Positions 29,229 to 36,815 of a stretch of DNA of 64,000 bases are shown piece after piece. The notes beneath the pieces were generated by a model. The model saw nothing but the letters and a program-made list of their open reading frames with translations, had not been told where the DNA came from and did not search any database. The first letter of the stretch is position 1. Every line of letters begins with the position of its first letter. The stretch is taken from the NCBI GenBank assembly GCA_026417375.1, contig JAOADJ010000025.1, positions 62,001 to 126,000 of the forward strand, in the 5' to 3' direction. The position numbers and the translations under genes are program-made. Source of the stretch: Melioribacteraceae bacterium. GTDB lineage: Bacteria; Bacteroidota; Ignavibacteria; Ignavibacteriales; Melioribacteraceae.

Positions 29229-29600
29229 TTATTTTCTAAACTCTTGCCAAAAAGCAGAAATGCCTCTTGATAAAGCTTTTATATTTTGAATAAAATTACC
29301 AGCGGGATTTTCCACGCTATCGTTTCTTACTGCACCTGTTAATCTTGAAAATTTATACCTGACATTTTCAATTGAACGCTCAATTCCATCCCAATAATCT
29401 TCGGCAGAGGAGACTATTCGGTTTGCTTTGAGTGTAACATCATTTATGTTTTTTAAAACAGGTATTGTATTATCTACTAATTCTTTTATGTCTTTATTTA
29501 ATTGTTCAATTTGTAAAACAATTTTTTTTAATACTAATATTAAATAAACACAAAGTATAGTGGCTGCAACTGAAAGAATAATTAAAAATATTTCTAACAT
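29229..29600 (-). CDS. DUF948 membrane-anchored protein
   Basis: The 123 residues consist of one N-terminal membrane helix (IFLIILSVAATILCVYLILVL) and a helical coiled-coil-prone region (VLQIEQLNKDIKELVDNTIPVLKNI), as in DUF948 proteins. A short tail ends SRGISAFWQEFRK. DUF948 and YtxH genes often travel together and are sometimes called general-stress-like proteins, but no function is proven. The two genes here are two bases apart, consistent with one small operon leading into the EF-G-2 gene. Confidence 0.75.
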   Translation of the reverse strand: MLEIFLIILSVAATILCVYLILVLKKIVLQIEQLNKDIKELVDNTIPVLKNINDVTLKANRIVSSAEDYWDGIERSIENVRYKFSRLTGAVRNDSVENPAGNFIQNIKALSRGISAFWQEFRK

Positions 29601-29602
29601 AT

Positions 29603-30022
29603 TTAAGATTCCTTTTCGGATTTATAAGCATCAATACCAGCTTTTACAGCAGATTTTAATTTTTCACTTTCCCTTTCAATTTTTTCTTTACTTGATTGAG
29701 CTAAATTTGTTGCTTTATCTTTTGCTTCTGCTAATATTTTTTCAGCTTCATCAAGTAATGAATCAACTTTAACTTTAGCTTCTGCTACTAAACGTTCGGA
29801 CTTTTTTTTTCCTTCGTTAATTAATTCAGTTGCTTTTTCTTTAGCATTTGAAACATAATTTTCTGCATCTTCCATAAATTCTTGCGATTTATTCTTAATA
29901 TCAGCACGCAATTCTTTACCTGATTTAGGAGCAAATAAAAGAGCAATTATAGATCCTACAGCTGCGCCGGTTAAAAAACCTATTAATAAACCTTTTCCTA
30001 AATTATTCTCTTCACGTGCCAT
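29603..30022 (-). CDS. YtxH domain protein
   Basis: The start MAREENNLGKGLLIGFLTGAA runs into one glycine-rich membrane helix (GAAVGSIIALLFAPKSGKELR), the YtxH signature. A long Lys/Glu/Ala-rich helix with heptad-like repeats (SNAKEKATELINEGKKKSE and similar) fills the remainder. It is probably anchored in the inner membrane with a coiled-coil stalk. The ATG at 30022 has GGAGGT five bases upstream. A TTG at 30034 would place the start inside the Shine-Dalgarno, so I reject it. A candidate promoter lies about 30-60 bases further upstream. Confidence 0.82.
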   Translation of the reverse strand: MAREENNLGKGLLIGFLTGAAVGSIIALLFAPKSGKELRADIKNKSQEFMEDAENYVSNAKEKATELINEGKKKSERLVAEAKVKVDSLLDEAEKILAEAKDKATNLAQSSKEKIERESEKLKSAVKAGIDAYKSEKES

Positions 30023-30052
30023 TTTTACCTCCAAATTTTAGTTTATGCAGTG

Positions 30053-30083
30053 CCAAAATAGTGAGCTTGGGAAGTAAAATCAA
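30053..30083 (-). promoter_or_regulatory. Candidate promoter of the ytxH-DUF948-EF-G-2 transcript
   Basis: TTG (30083-30081), a 20-base spacer and TATTTTGG (30060-30053) on the minus strand. The match to TAnnTTTG is imperfect, with the TTTG shifted by one base, so confidence is low. It is the best candidate in the 30023-30111 gap. Confidence 0.3.
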
Positions 30084-30111
30084 GGATAGTAATGTCTAAA
30101 AGTATGAAATA

Positions 30112-30717
30112 TTATTTTGAATGACGTGATTTTAACTCTTCAACAATATCTTCTAACAAAATATCTTTCTGATTAAGCATTACAAATAAATGATAAATCA
30201 GATCCGATACTTCCATAATTATTTCTTTTTTGTTATTGTTTTTTGCGGCTATTATTGTTTCGATTGCTTCTTCACCAACCTTTTGAATTATTCTGTTTTC
30301 ACCACTTTTGAATAATTCAGTTGTGTATGAATTTTTTGGTAATTCGTTTTTTCTATTTTTAATTAATTCATACAAATCTTCAAGAAATTTTAACGACTTG
30401 TTTTCAACATTGAAGCATGAATAATTTCCTGTATGGCAAGTTGGTCCGTTTGGTTTTGCAAATATTAATAGTGAATCATTATCGCAATCAACTTTAATAT
30501 CAATAAGATTCAGGAAATTTCCACTTGTTTCCCCTTTTGTCCATAAATTATTTTTAGTTCTACTAAAGAAGGTAACTAATTTTGTTTGTAAAGTTTTTTC
30601 TATTGATACTTTATTCATGAAACCTAACATTAAAACTTTTTCAGTTGAAGAATCAACAATAATAGCTGGAATTAATCCATTAAATTTTTCAAAATTTAAT
30701 TTATCAATTTGAATCAT
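30112..30717 (-). CDS. hisIE: Bifunctional phosphoribosyl-AMP cyclohydrolase / phosphoribosyl-ATP pyrophosphatase
   Basis: Catalyses steps 2 and 3 of histidine synthesis. The 201 residues are a fusion. The HisI part (1 to about 110) has IPAIIVDSSTEKVLMLGFMN, FSRTKNNLWTKGETSGN, the metal-binding VDCDNDSLL and GPTCHTGNYSCF. The HisE part (about 115-201) has KVGEEAIETIIAAKNNNKKE and EVSDLIYHLFVML with the Glu/Asp side chains of the all-alpha pyrophosphatase fold. It is the last gene of the operon and overlaps hisF by four bases. Confidence 0.96.
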   Translation of the reverse strand: MIQIDKLNFEKFNGLIPAIIVDSSTEKVLMLGFMNKVSIEKTLQTKLVTFFSRTKNNLWTKGETSGNFLNLIDIKVDCDNDSLLIFAKPNGPTCHTGNYSCFNVENKSLKFLEDLYELIKNRKNELPKNSYTTELFKSGENRIIQKVGEEAIETIIAAKNNNKKEIIMEVSDLIYHLFVMLNQKDILLEDIVEELKSRHSK

Positions 30718-31469
30718 AAACGAACCTCAATTCCATTTTCATGTAAGTATTTTTTTAAATCAATAATTTTTATTTCATCATAATGAAATATTCCAGCAGC
30801 AAGACATGCATCAACTTTTGCAATTTGAAATGCATTTAAGAAATGGTTCATATTTCCTGCACCACCACTTGCTATAACAGGAATTGAAACTTTTGACTGA
30901 ACAATTTTAAGAAAATCAACATCAAAACCATTTCTGGTTCCATCATTATCCATTGAAGTTAAAAGAATTTCACCGGCGCCAAGTTGTTCAACTTGTTGAC
31001 ACCAGGTTAAACCATCAATATCTGTTTCTAATTTTCCACCATTAACAAAAACTTTTTTTTGATTATTAACTTTTTTTAAATCAATAGCTGCTACTATTGC
31101 TTGATTACCAAATTGTTTCGATGCTTCTTTAATCAGTTGTGGATTTTTTACTATAGCAGAATTTAGTGATACTTTATCAGCACCAGCTTTTAATAATTGT
31201 TCAATATCATTTATTGTAGAAATTCCACCACCTACGGTAAACGGAATTCTAATTACTTTTGCAACTTCTTCAACAAGATGCACTAAAGTTTTTCTTTTTT
31301 CTTCAGTTGCGGTTATATCAAGAAAAACTAATTCATCAGCAAATTCTTTATAATATCTAAAGGATAATTCAACAGCATCGCCGGCATCTTTCAGATTTAT
31401 AAAATTTATTCCTTTGACAACTTTGCCATTTTTAACATCAAGACATGGTATAATTCTTTTAGCTAACAA
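30714..31469 (-). CDS. hisF: Imidazole glycerol phosphate synthase cyclase subunit HisF
   Basis: A (beta/alpha)8 barrel that, with HisH, forms imidazole glycerol phosphate and AICAR from PRFAR and ammonia. It starts [20 protein letters not shown] (catalytic Asp of CLDV), with [40 protein letters not shown] (second catalytic Asp) and [12 protein letters not shown] as phosphate loops. Two TTG codons are possible, 31478 and 31469. The second leaves ten bases after AAAGGAG and gives the usual family N terminus (251 residues), so I choose it. It overlaps the hisA end by eleven bases. Confidence 0.95.
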   Translation of the reverse strand: MLAKRIIPCLDVKNGKVVKGINFINLKDAGDAVELSFRYYKEFADELVFLDITATEEKRKTLVHLVEEVAKVIRIPFTVGGGISTINDIEQLLKAGADKVSLNSAIVKNPQLIKEASKQFGNQAIVAAIDLKKVNNQKKVFVNGGKLETDIDGLTWCQQVEQLGAGEILLTSMDNDGTRNGFDVDFLKIVQSKVSIPVIASGGAGNMNHFLNAFQIAKVDACLAAGIFHYDEIKIIDLKKYLHENGIEVRL

Positions 31470-32178
31470 TTTTTGCAAGCTCCTTTAAATTAATTTTGTT
31501 TTCATAAATTGCTTTTCCAATTACAGTTGCGTATAAATTTAATTCATTTAGTTTCATTACATCATCTAAATTTGAGATTCCACCTGAAGCAATAAATTTT
31601 GAAGTTGGAAAATTTTTAATTAATTCTTTGTAAAGATTAAAATTAGGACCGCTTAAAGTTCCATCTTTATCAACATCAGTTGAAAGGAAATAACTAATAC
31701 CTAACGATAAACAATAATTTATATGTTCAAATAATTCAACTTTACTTTCTTCTAACCAACCTTTGATTAATATTTTTTTATTTTTTGAATCAGTTGCCAC
31801 AATTATTTTTTCACAACCAACTTTGTTGATAATTTTTTCAAATTCATTTTTATTATTAACAGAAATAGAACCGATAATAATTTTATCAACTCCTAAATCA
31901 ATTAATTCATTTACAATTTCAAAATTTCTAATGCCACCACCAAACTGAATTTTTAACCCAGTATAATTTTTTATTTCTTTAATAAAATTTATGGTTGAAA
32001 TAACTCCAGTGGTTGAAGCTTCTAAATCGACAATGTGAATAGTATTAAAATTATTTTCATAAAAAGAAATTGCATATTCTATTGGGGTAAATTCATAAAA
32101 TTTAACTTCATCAAATTTACCTTTGAATAAACGAGCAACTTTATTTTTGTATATATCTATTGCAGGTATTACTAACAT
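31459..32178 (-). CDS. hisA: Phosphoribosylformimino-AICAR ribotide isomerase HisA
   Basis: Isomerises ProFAR to PRFAR (Amadori rearrangement). A 239-residue (beta/alpha)8 barrel. [19 protein letters not shown] holds the first catalytic Asp, and [18 protein letters not shown] the first phosphate loop. [10 protein letters not shown] holds the second Asp, and [18 protein letters not shown] the second phosphate loop. [20 protein letters not shown] is also typical. There is no trp-type PriA fusion signal. It overlaps both hisH (seven bases) and hisF. Confidence 0.95.
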   Translation of the reverse strand: MLVIPAIDIYKNKVARLFKGKFDEVKFYEFTPIEYAISFYENNFNTIHIVDLEASTTGVISTINFIKEIKNYTGLKIQFGGGIRNFEIVNELIDLGVDKIIIGSISVNNKNEFEKIINKVGCEKIIVATDSKNKKILIKGWLEESKVELFEHINYCLSLGISYFLSTDVDKDGTLSGPNFNLYKELIKNFPTSKFIASGGISNLDDVMKLNELNLYATVIGKAIYENKINLKELAKIVS

Positions 32179-32759
32179 TTTTCAATAAAATTTTTTAAAA
32201 GTTTTATTCCTGCTTCACCAGATTTTTCCGGATGAAATTGAACACCATAAAAATTATTTTTTTGAATAGCAGCAGAAAATTCATTGCCATAAACTGAAGT
32301 TGCAATAGTAAATTCATTAATCGGCATATAATAAGAATTAGCATAGTAGAAAAATGATTCGTCATTAATTTCATCAAACAAAATATTCTTTTTTATAATT
32401 TTTACTTTGTTCCATCCCATTTGTGGAACTTTATTTTTTTCATCTTCAAATTTTTTACAAACTGTTGGAATGACTGATAAGCAATTTGTATTTCCTTCTT
32501 CAGTTTTATCGGAAAGTAATTGCATTCCAAGACAAATGCCTAATAATGGTTTTTTTGTAATTCTCAGTAATGTGAAAAGATTTGTTAAATGCAATTTTCT
32601 AATTGCAAAAGATGCTTCACCTACACCAGGGAAAATAATTTTTTCCGATTTATTAATATCAGTTTCACGTGAAGTTACAATGAATTCTACTTTCAACTCT
32701 TCTAAAACATTTGTAACTGATTTTGTATTACCAGCACCATAATCAATAATTGCTATCAT
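32172..32759 (-). CDS. hisH: Imidazole glycerol phosphate synthase glutaminase subunit HisH
   Basis: Class I glutamine amidotransferase that supplies ammonia to HisF. In 195 residues it has IIDYGAGNTKSV at the N terminus, FPGVGEASFAIRKL (oxyanion strand), LGICLGMQLLSDKTEEG with the nucleophilic Cys, and YGVQFHPEKSGEAGIKLLKN with the catalytic His-Glu pair. All triad residues are present. It starts at an ATG that overlaps the hisB stop by four bases (ATGA-type) and runs into hisA by seven bases. Confidence 0.95.
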   Translation of the reverse strand: MIAIIDYGAGNTKSVTNVLEELKVEFIVTSRETDINKSEKIIFPGVGEASFAIRKLHLTNLFTLLRITKKPLLGICLGMQLLSDKTEEGNTNCLSVIPTVCKKFEDEKNKVPQMGWNKVKIIKKNILFDEINDESFFYYANSYYMPINEFTIATSVYGNEFSAAIQKNNFYGVQFHPEKSGEAGIKLLKNFIEKC

Positions 32760-33343
32760 ATAATTCCTTTTGTTGATGGTAAATTACCTTTATTTCTGGA
32801 ATCAAATTTTAACGCCATGTTTAATGATTTTGCAAAAGATTTAAAGAGAGCTTCAGCTTTATGATGATCATTTTCTCCTGAGCATTTTAAATGAATATTT
32901 GCCTTTAAACCGGATGACAATGCTCTGAAAAATTCATGAAATAATTCTGTCGGGAAATCACCAATTTTTTCTCTTTTGAATTTGCATTTAAAAGATAAAT
33001 AACTTCTTCCACCTAAATCTAATGCACAATATGATAAAGATTCATCCATTGGAAGTAAAAAACCAAAACGTTCAATTCCTTTTTTATCGCCAAGAGCAAA
33101 ATTAATTGCTTCCCCTAATGCTATACCAACATCTTCAACTGTATGATGTTCATCAACGTGTAAATCTCCTTTTGCAATAAGTTCAAGATCAATATTTGAA
33201 TGTTTAACAATTTGTTCAAGCATATGATCAAAAAATCCAATTTTAGTTTTTATTTTGGATTTACCTGAACCATCAAGATTAATTTTAATTTTTATATCTG
33301 TTTCATTTGTTTTTCTTTTATGTATAGCAATTCTTTTTTTCAT
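32756..33343 (-). CDS. hisB: Imidazoleglycerol-phosphate dehydratase HisB
   Basis: A monofunctional dehydratase of 195 residues; the histidinol phosphatase domain of enteric HisB is not attached. Metal-binding motifs are FFDHMLEQIVKHSNIDL, HVDEHHTVEDVGIALGEA, and later HEFFRALSSG and ENDHHKAEALFKSFAKSL, as in the Mn-dependent family. The histidinol-phosphate phosphatase needed for the pathway is therefore elsewhere in the genome. The gene lies one base after hisC and overlaps hisH by four bases. Confidence 0.96.
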   Translation of the reverse strand: MKKRIAIHKRKTNETDIKIKINLDGSGKSKIKTKIGFFDHMLEQIVKHSNIDLELIAKGDLHVDEHHTVEDVGIALGEAINFALGDKKGIERFGFLLPMDESLSYCALDLGGRSYLSFKCKFKREKIGDFPTELFHEFFRALSSGLKANIHLKCSGENDHHKAEALFKSFAKSLNMALKFDSRNKGNLPSTKGII

Positions 33344-33344
33344 A

Positions 33345-34391
33345 TTAACCTTTAAAGTTTTTTAATTCATTAATGAATCTATCATTTTCATAAGTTGTAC
33401 CAATAGAAACTCTTAAATAACCGGAAAAATTATATTGATTACTCCTATCACGAATAATTATTCCTTTACTTTCCAGATAGGAAAAAACTTCTTTTGGTTT
33501 TTCAACTTTAAATGAAATAAAATTTGAATCACTTGGTAATATTTTTAATACAAACGGAATATTATTTAATTCATTTTCTATTCTTTTTCTTTCTTCAATT
33601 ATTTTGTTTACAAATAAGTTACGTTTTTCAAAATTATTTAATGCATTTAATATTACATCTGATGTTAATTTATTAATGTTATAAGGTAATTTTACTTTAA
33701 ATAACAGATTTGTTATTTCACTACTTGCAACAGAAAAACCAGCACGTACACCAGCAAGTCCCCATGCTTTTGAAAATGTTCTGGTAACAACAAGATTTGA
33801 TAATTCAACTGCATGTTTTATCAACCCTTCATCGTTAGCAAAATCAATATATGCTTCATCAACAACAACTATTACATTCAGTTTTGTCAATTCTATAATT
33901 TTTTCTTTTGAAAGTAAATTTCCTGTGGGATTATTTGGTGAACATAAAAATATAATTTTTGTTTTATTATTAATTGCATTTTTTATTTTTAACAAATCAA
34001 TATCATATTGTAAATCGAGCAGCACATTACAAACTCTGACATTATTTATATCGCAACAAACTTTATACATACCATATGTAGGTTCACAAATAATAACTTC
34101 ATCTTCACTTGGATTGCAAAATATTTTAATTAGTAAATCAATTATTTCATCAGAACCAACACCAAAAAATAAATTTTCTTTTGGGAGTGAAAGAAGCTGA
34201 GACAATTTTTCTCTTATTTTATTTTGATTTGGATCCGGATAACGATTTAACTCTAATCCATTCAATTCAACTACACTTCCTAAAGAATTTTCATTTGCAT
34301 CTAATAATATTCCATTTAGATGCGATTCCCTTGCAGAAGTATATGGCTTTAGTTTTAGAATATTTTCACGAACCAAATTATTTATATTCAT
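33345..34391 (-). CDS. hisC: Histidinol-phosphate aminotransferase HisC
   Basis: PLP enzyme of fold type I, 348 residues. It has GVGSDEIIDLLIKIFCNP, CSPNNPTGNLLSKEKII (Asn of the PLP site), VVVDEAYIDFAN (Asp pairing with the pyridine N), VVTRTFSKAWGLAGVRAGF with the Schiff-base Lys at about residue 205, and LRVSIGTTYENDRFI with the carboxylate-binding Arg. Its position between hisD and hisB fixes its specificity. It shares four bases with hisD upstream. Confidence 0.96.
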   Translation of the reverse strand: MNINNLVRENILKLKPYTSARESHLNGILLDANENSLGSVVELNGLELNRYPDPNQNKIREKLSQLLSLPKENLFFGVGSDEIIDLLIKIFCNPSEDEVIICEPTYGMYKVCCDINNVRVCNVLLDLQYDIDLLKIKNAINNKTKIIFLCSPNNPTGNLLSKEKIIELTKLNVIVVVDEAYIDFANDEGLIKHAVELSNLVVTRTFSKAWGLAGVRAGFSVASSEITNLLFKVKLPYNINKLTSDVILNALNNFEKRNLFVNKIIEERKRIENELNNIPFVLKILPSDSNFISFKVEKPKEVFSYLESKGIIIRDRSNQYNFSGYLRVSIGTTYENDRFINELKNFKG

Positions 34392-35668
34392 TTTAATCTC
34401 ACTTTTATTGCATTTGCATGTGCCTGTAAATTTTCAGCTTCTGCCATTTCAATTACAGTTGATGATAAATTTTTTAAACCTTTTTTTGTCAACTTTTGAA
34501 AAGTAATTGATTTCATAAAAGATAATACATCAACACCACCAATTGATTTAGCATATCCATAAGTTGGTAAAGAATGATTAGTGCCACTTGCATAATCACC
34601 AACACTTTCTGGTGAATAACTTCCTAAAAAGACAGAACCGGCATTTTTAATTTTTGTTTTAACCGAATTAATATTCTTAACATTAATAATTAAATGTTCA
34701 GGAGCATAATTATTTGAAAGTTTAACAGCATCATTTAAATCATCAACTATTAAAATGAAAGATTTTTTTAAGCATTTATTTGCAATTTCTTTCTTTGGAA
34801 GAGTTTTTAATTGTTTATTGATTTCTGCTAAAACATTTTTTGCTAAGTTTATATCATCTGTTAATAAAATAACCTGTGAATCAATTCCATGTTCAGCTTG
34901 TGAAAGTAAATCAGCTGCAACAAATGAAGGATTTGCAAATTTATCAGCAATTATTAAAACTTCACTAGGTCCAGCTGGCATATCAATAATGCTACCATCA
35001 TTATCTATGCTTATTAATTGTTTTGCTAAAGTTACAAACTGATTTCCGGGTCCGAATATTTTATCAACTTTTTTAACTTGTTCTGTTCCATAAGCAAGCA
35101 TTGAAATTGCATGAGCACCACCAACAGAATAAAACTCTTCAATACCAATTTTTTTTGCAACATATGCCAAAGCCGGATCAATTTCATTTTTGACTGGAGA
35201 ACAAACAACAATTCTTTTACAACCAGCAATCTTTGCCGGAATTCCTAACATTAATAATGTTGAAAACAAAACAGCACTTCCACCCGGAATGTATAATCCT
35301 ACACTTTCAATTGGTAAATATTTTTTTTCACAAACTATTCCTTTTTGTGTTTCAACATTAATTGTTTTTGGAATTTGTTTAATATGGAATTTGTAAATGT
35401 TATTATATGCTACATCAATTGCTCGCTCAAGTTTAATATCAATAATTTTTGATTGCTCATTTAAATATTTTTTTGTGATTAAAATTGAATCACTATTTAA
35501 TCCGTCAAACTTTTTAGCATATTTTAATACAGATTTATGACCATTTTTTTTCACATCATAAATAATTTTACTGACCTTTTCTTTAATTGAATTATTGTTT
35601 TGTGCAGGTCTTTTAAATAATTCAATTAATTTTTTTTGACTTAAAGAATTTTTAATAATTATTTTCAT
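34388..35668 (-). CDS. hisD: Histidinol dehydrogenase HisD
   Basis: Zn- and NAD-dependent enzyme of the last two steps, histidinol to histidine. The 426 residues are full length. It contains PIESVGLYIPGGSAVLFSTLLML, FYSVGGAHAISMLAYGTE, KIFGPGNQFVTLAKQL, DMPAGPSEVLIIADKFANP, LSQAEHGIDSQVILLTDD and the C-terminal YASGTNHSLPTYGYAKS. These motifs carry the Zn ligands (Gln/His/Asp/His) and catalytic Glu-His. It overlaps hisG by four bases. Confidence 0.97.
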   Translation of the reverse strand: MKIIIKNSLSQKKLIELFKRPAQNNNSIKEKVSKIIYDVKKNGHKSVLKYAKKFDGLNSDSILITKKYLNEQSKIIDIKLERAIDVAYNNIYKFHIKQIPKTINVETQKGIVCEKKYLPIESVGLYIPGGSAVLFSTLLMLGIPAKIAGCKRIVVCSPVKNEIDPALAYVAKKIGIEEFYSVGGAHAISMLAYGTEQVKKVDKIFGPGNQFVTLAKQLISIDNDGSIIDMPAGPSEVLIIADKFANPSFVAADLLSQAEHGIDSQVILLTDDINLAKNVLAEINKQLKTLPKKEIANKCLKKSFILIVDDLNDAVKLSNNYAPEHLIINVKNINSVKTKIKNAGSVFLGSYSPESVGDYASGTNHSLPTYGYAKSIGGVDVLSFMKSITFQKLTKKGLKNLSSTVIEMAEAENLQAHANAIKVRLK

Positions 35669-36534
35669 AGTATCATATTCTCAATTGGTAATAATAAAAT
35701 TCCGGAAGCACCTGCTTCCTTTAATTTTTTATAAATGTTCCAGAATTCATCAGAAGGGATAACTGCATGAACTGCAACCATAGTTTCATCCGCAAGTGGA
35801 ACTATAGTAGGACTTTTTAATGATGGAACAATTTTTTTAATAATCTCTAATGAATTTTTTGGTGCATTCATCATCAAATATTTTGATGTTTTTGCTTTCA
35901 GAGCTGATTCTATTCTGAAAAGAAAGTCTTTAAGAATATTATACTTTTCAGCATTTTCAATTAAATTTTTATTCATAATAAGTGCTGCCTGCGAATCAAA
36001 AACATCGAATGATTTTTTTAATTTATTTAGTTTAAGTGTGTTACCGGTAGAAACTAAATCACAAATTAAATCAGCAACTCCAAGCGAAGGGGCAATTTCA
36101 ACTGAACCACTAATTTCAATAATCTTTGCTTTGATATTATTTTTCAATAAAAAATCATTTAAAATATTCGGAAATGAAGTAGCAATTTTTTTCCCGTTTA
36201 ACTCATTAATATTTTCTAATGAATTATTTTCTGGTAGTGCTAAAGATAAACGGCATTTTCCAAAACCAAGTTTTTTCAGTATTTCAACATCAGCTTTTTT
36301 TTCAAAGATTATATCTTCTCCAACAATACCAATATCAGCAACCCCATCTTGAACATATTCTGGAATATCATCATCTCTTAAAAAAAGAATATCAAGTTCA
36401 TAATTTCTTGCAGAGATTATTAACCTTTCAGAATAGTCTTCAATCTCTAACCCACTATTCTTTAGTAACTGTAAAGATTTTTCCGTAAGTCTTCCTTTTT
36501 TTTGGATTGCAAGTTTTAAATTTCCATTTAGCAT
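35665..36534 (-). CDS. hisG: ATP phosphoribosyltransferase, long form HisG-L
   Basis: First and feedback-inhibited step of histidine synthesis, joining ATP and PRPP. At 289 residues it is the long, HisZ-independent form. It has NLKLAIQKKGRLTEKSLQLL, DIPEYVQDGVADIGIVGED, GSVEIAPSLGVADLICDLVSTGNTL (the PRPP loop) and a C-terminal ACT-like regulatory domain (about 215-289, with AVHAVIPSDEFWNIYKKLKEAGASGILLLPIE). The ATG at 36534 has AGGAG five bases upstream, just past the attenuator hairpin. It is the first structural gene of the operon. Confidence 0.97.
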   Translation of the reverse strand: MLNGNLKLAIQKKGRLTEKSLQLLKNSGLEIEDYSERLIISARNYELDILFLRDDDIPEYVQDGVADIGIVGEDIIFEKKADVEILKKLGFGKCRLSLALPENNSLENINELNGKKIATSFPNILNDFLLKNNIKAKIIEISGSVEIAPSLGVADLICDLVSTGNTLKLNKLKKSFDVFDSQAALIMNKNLIENAEKYNILKDFLFRIESALKAKTSKYLMMNAPKNSLEIIKKIVPSLKSPTIVPLADETMVAVHAVIPSDEFWNIYKKLKEAGASGILLLPIENMIL

Positions 36535-36549
36535 AAATTCTCCTATAAA

Positions 36550-36577
36550 ACAAAAAACCCCGACATTCGCCGGGGTT
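36550..36577 (-). terminator. Attenuator terminator of the his operon
   Basis: Read on the minus strand AACCCCG, an eight-base loop and CGGGGTT form a GC-rich stem followed by TTTTG, 16 bases before the hisG ATG. Its 5' arm (AACCCCGGCG) can instead pair with GGTT plus CGCCGG near the end of the leader reading frame (36608-36618), forming a competing antiterminator with a three-base bulge. Confidence 0.85.
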
Positions 36578-36602
36578 CAATGATAAAAATTAATAAATAT
36601 AT

Positions 36603-36674
36603 TTAAACCAAACCGGCGCCTCTTCGAGGAATTCTATGATGCCAATGATGATTTACGCCGATTATTAAATTCAT
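36603..36674 (-). CDS. hisL: Histidine operon leader peptide
   Basis: A 23-codon reading frame MNLIIGVNHHWHHRIPRRG plus AGLV, with the codons CAT CAT TGG CAT CAT in the middle: four His out of five residues. It lies between a good promoter and the terminator in front of hisG. By analogy with classical attenuation, stalling at the His codons when charged tRNA-His is scarce would let the antiterminator form and expose hisG to transcription. The peptide itself has no expected function. The start ATG has no clear Shine-Dalgarno. Confidence 0.85.
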   Translation of the reverse strand: MNLIIGVNHHWHHRIPRRGAGLV

Positions 36675-36696
36675 TTTAATTTCAAAAATTTTGTTG

Positions 36697-36728
36697 CAAA
36701 AGTAGTTAGTGAAATATTTAAATGCAAA
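36697..36728 (-). promoter_or_regulatory. Promoter of the his operon
   Basis: TTTG (36728-36725), a 20-base spacer and TACTTTTG (36704-36697) on the minus strand match the Bacteroidota -33/-7 consensus. Transcription should start near 36690, about 16 bases before the leader ATG. The box lies directly after the tRNA-Gln 3' end. Confidence 0.55.
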
Positions 36729-36739
36729 ATTTTTTTTGC

Positions 36740-36810
36740 TGCCCCATCAGGGGTCGAACCTGAAGTCTTCTGATCCAGAGTCAGACGTGTTGCCAATTAC
36801 ACCATGGGGC
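36740..36810 (-). tRNA. tRNA-Gln (anticodon CTG)
   Basis: The cloverleaf folds by eye. The acceptor is GCCCCAT/ATGGGGC with discriminator A. The anticodon arm is TCTGA-CTCTGGA-TCAGA with CTG at 34-36. The T arm is TCAGG-TTCGACC-CCTGA. CCA is not encoded (AGC follows). The gene begins only five bases after the stop of the large lipoprotein gene on the same strand, so it may be excised from a longer transcript. Confidence 0.93.
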
Positions 36811-36815
36811 ATTAT

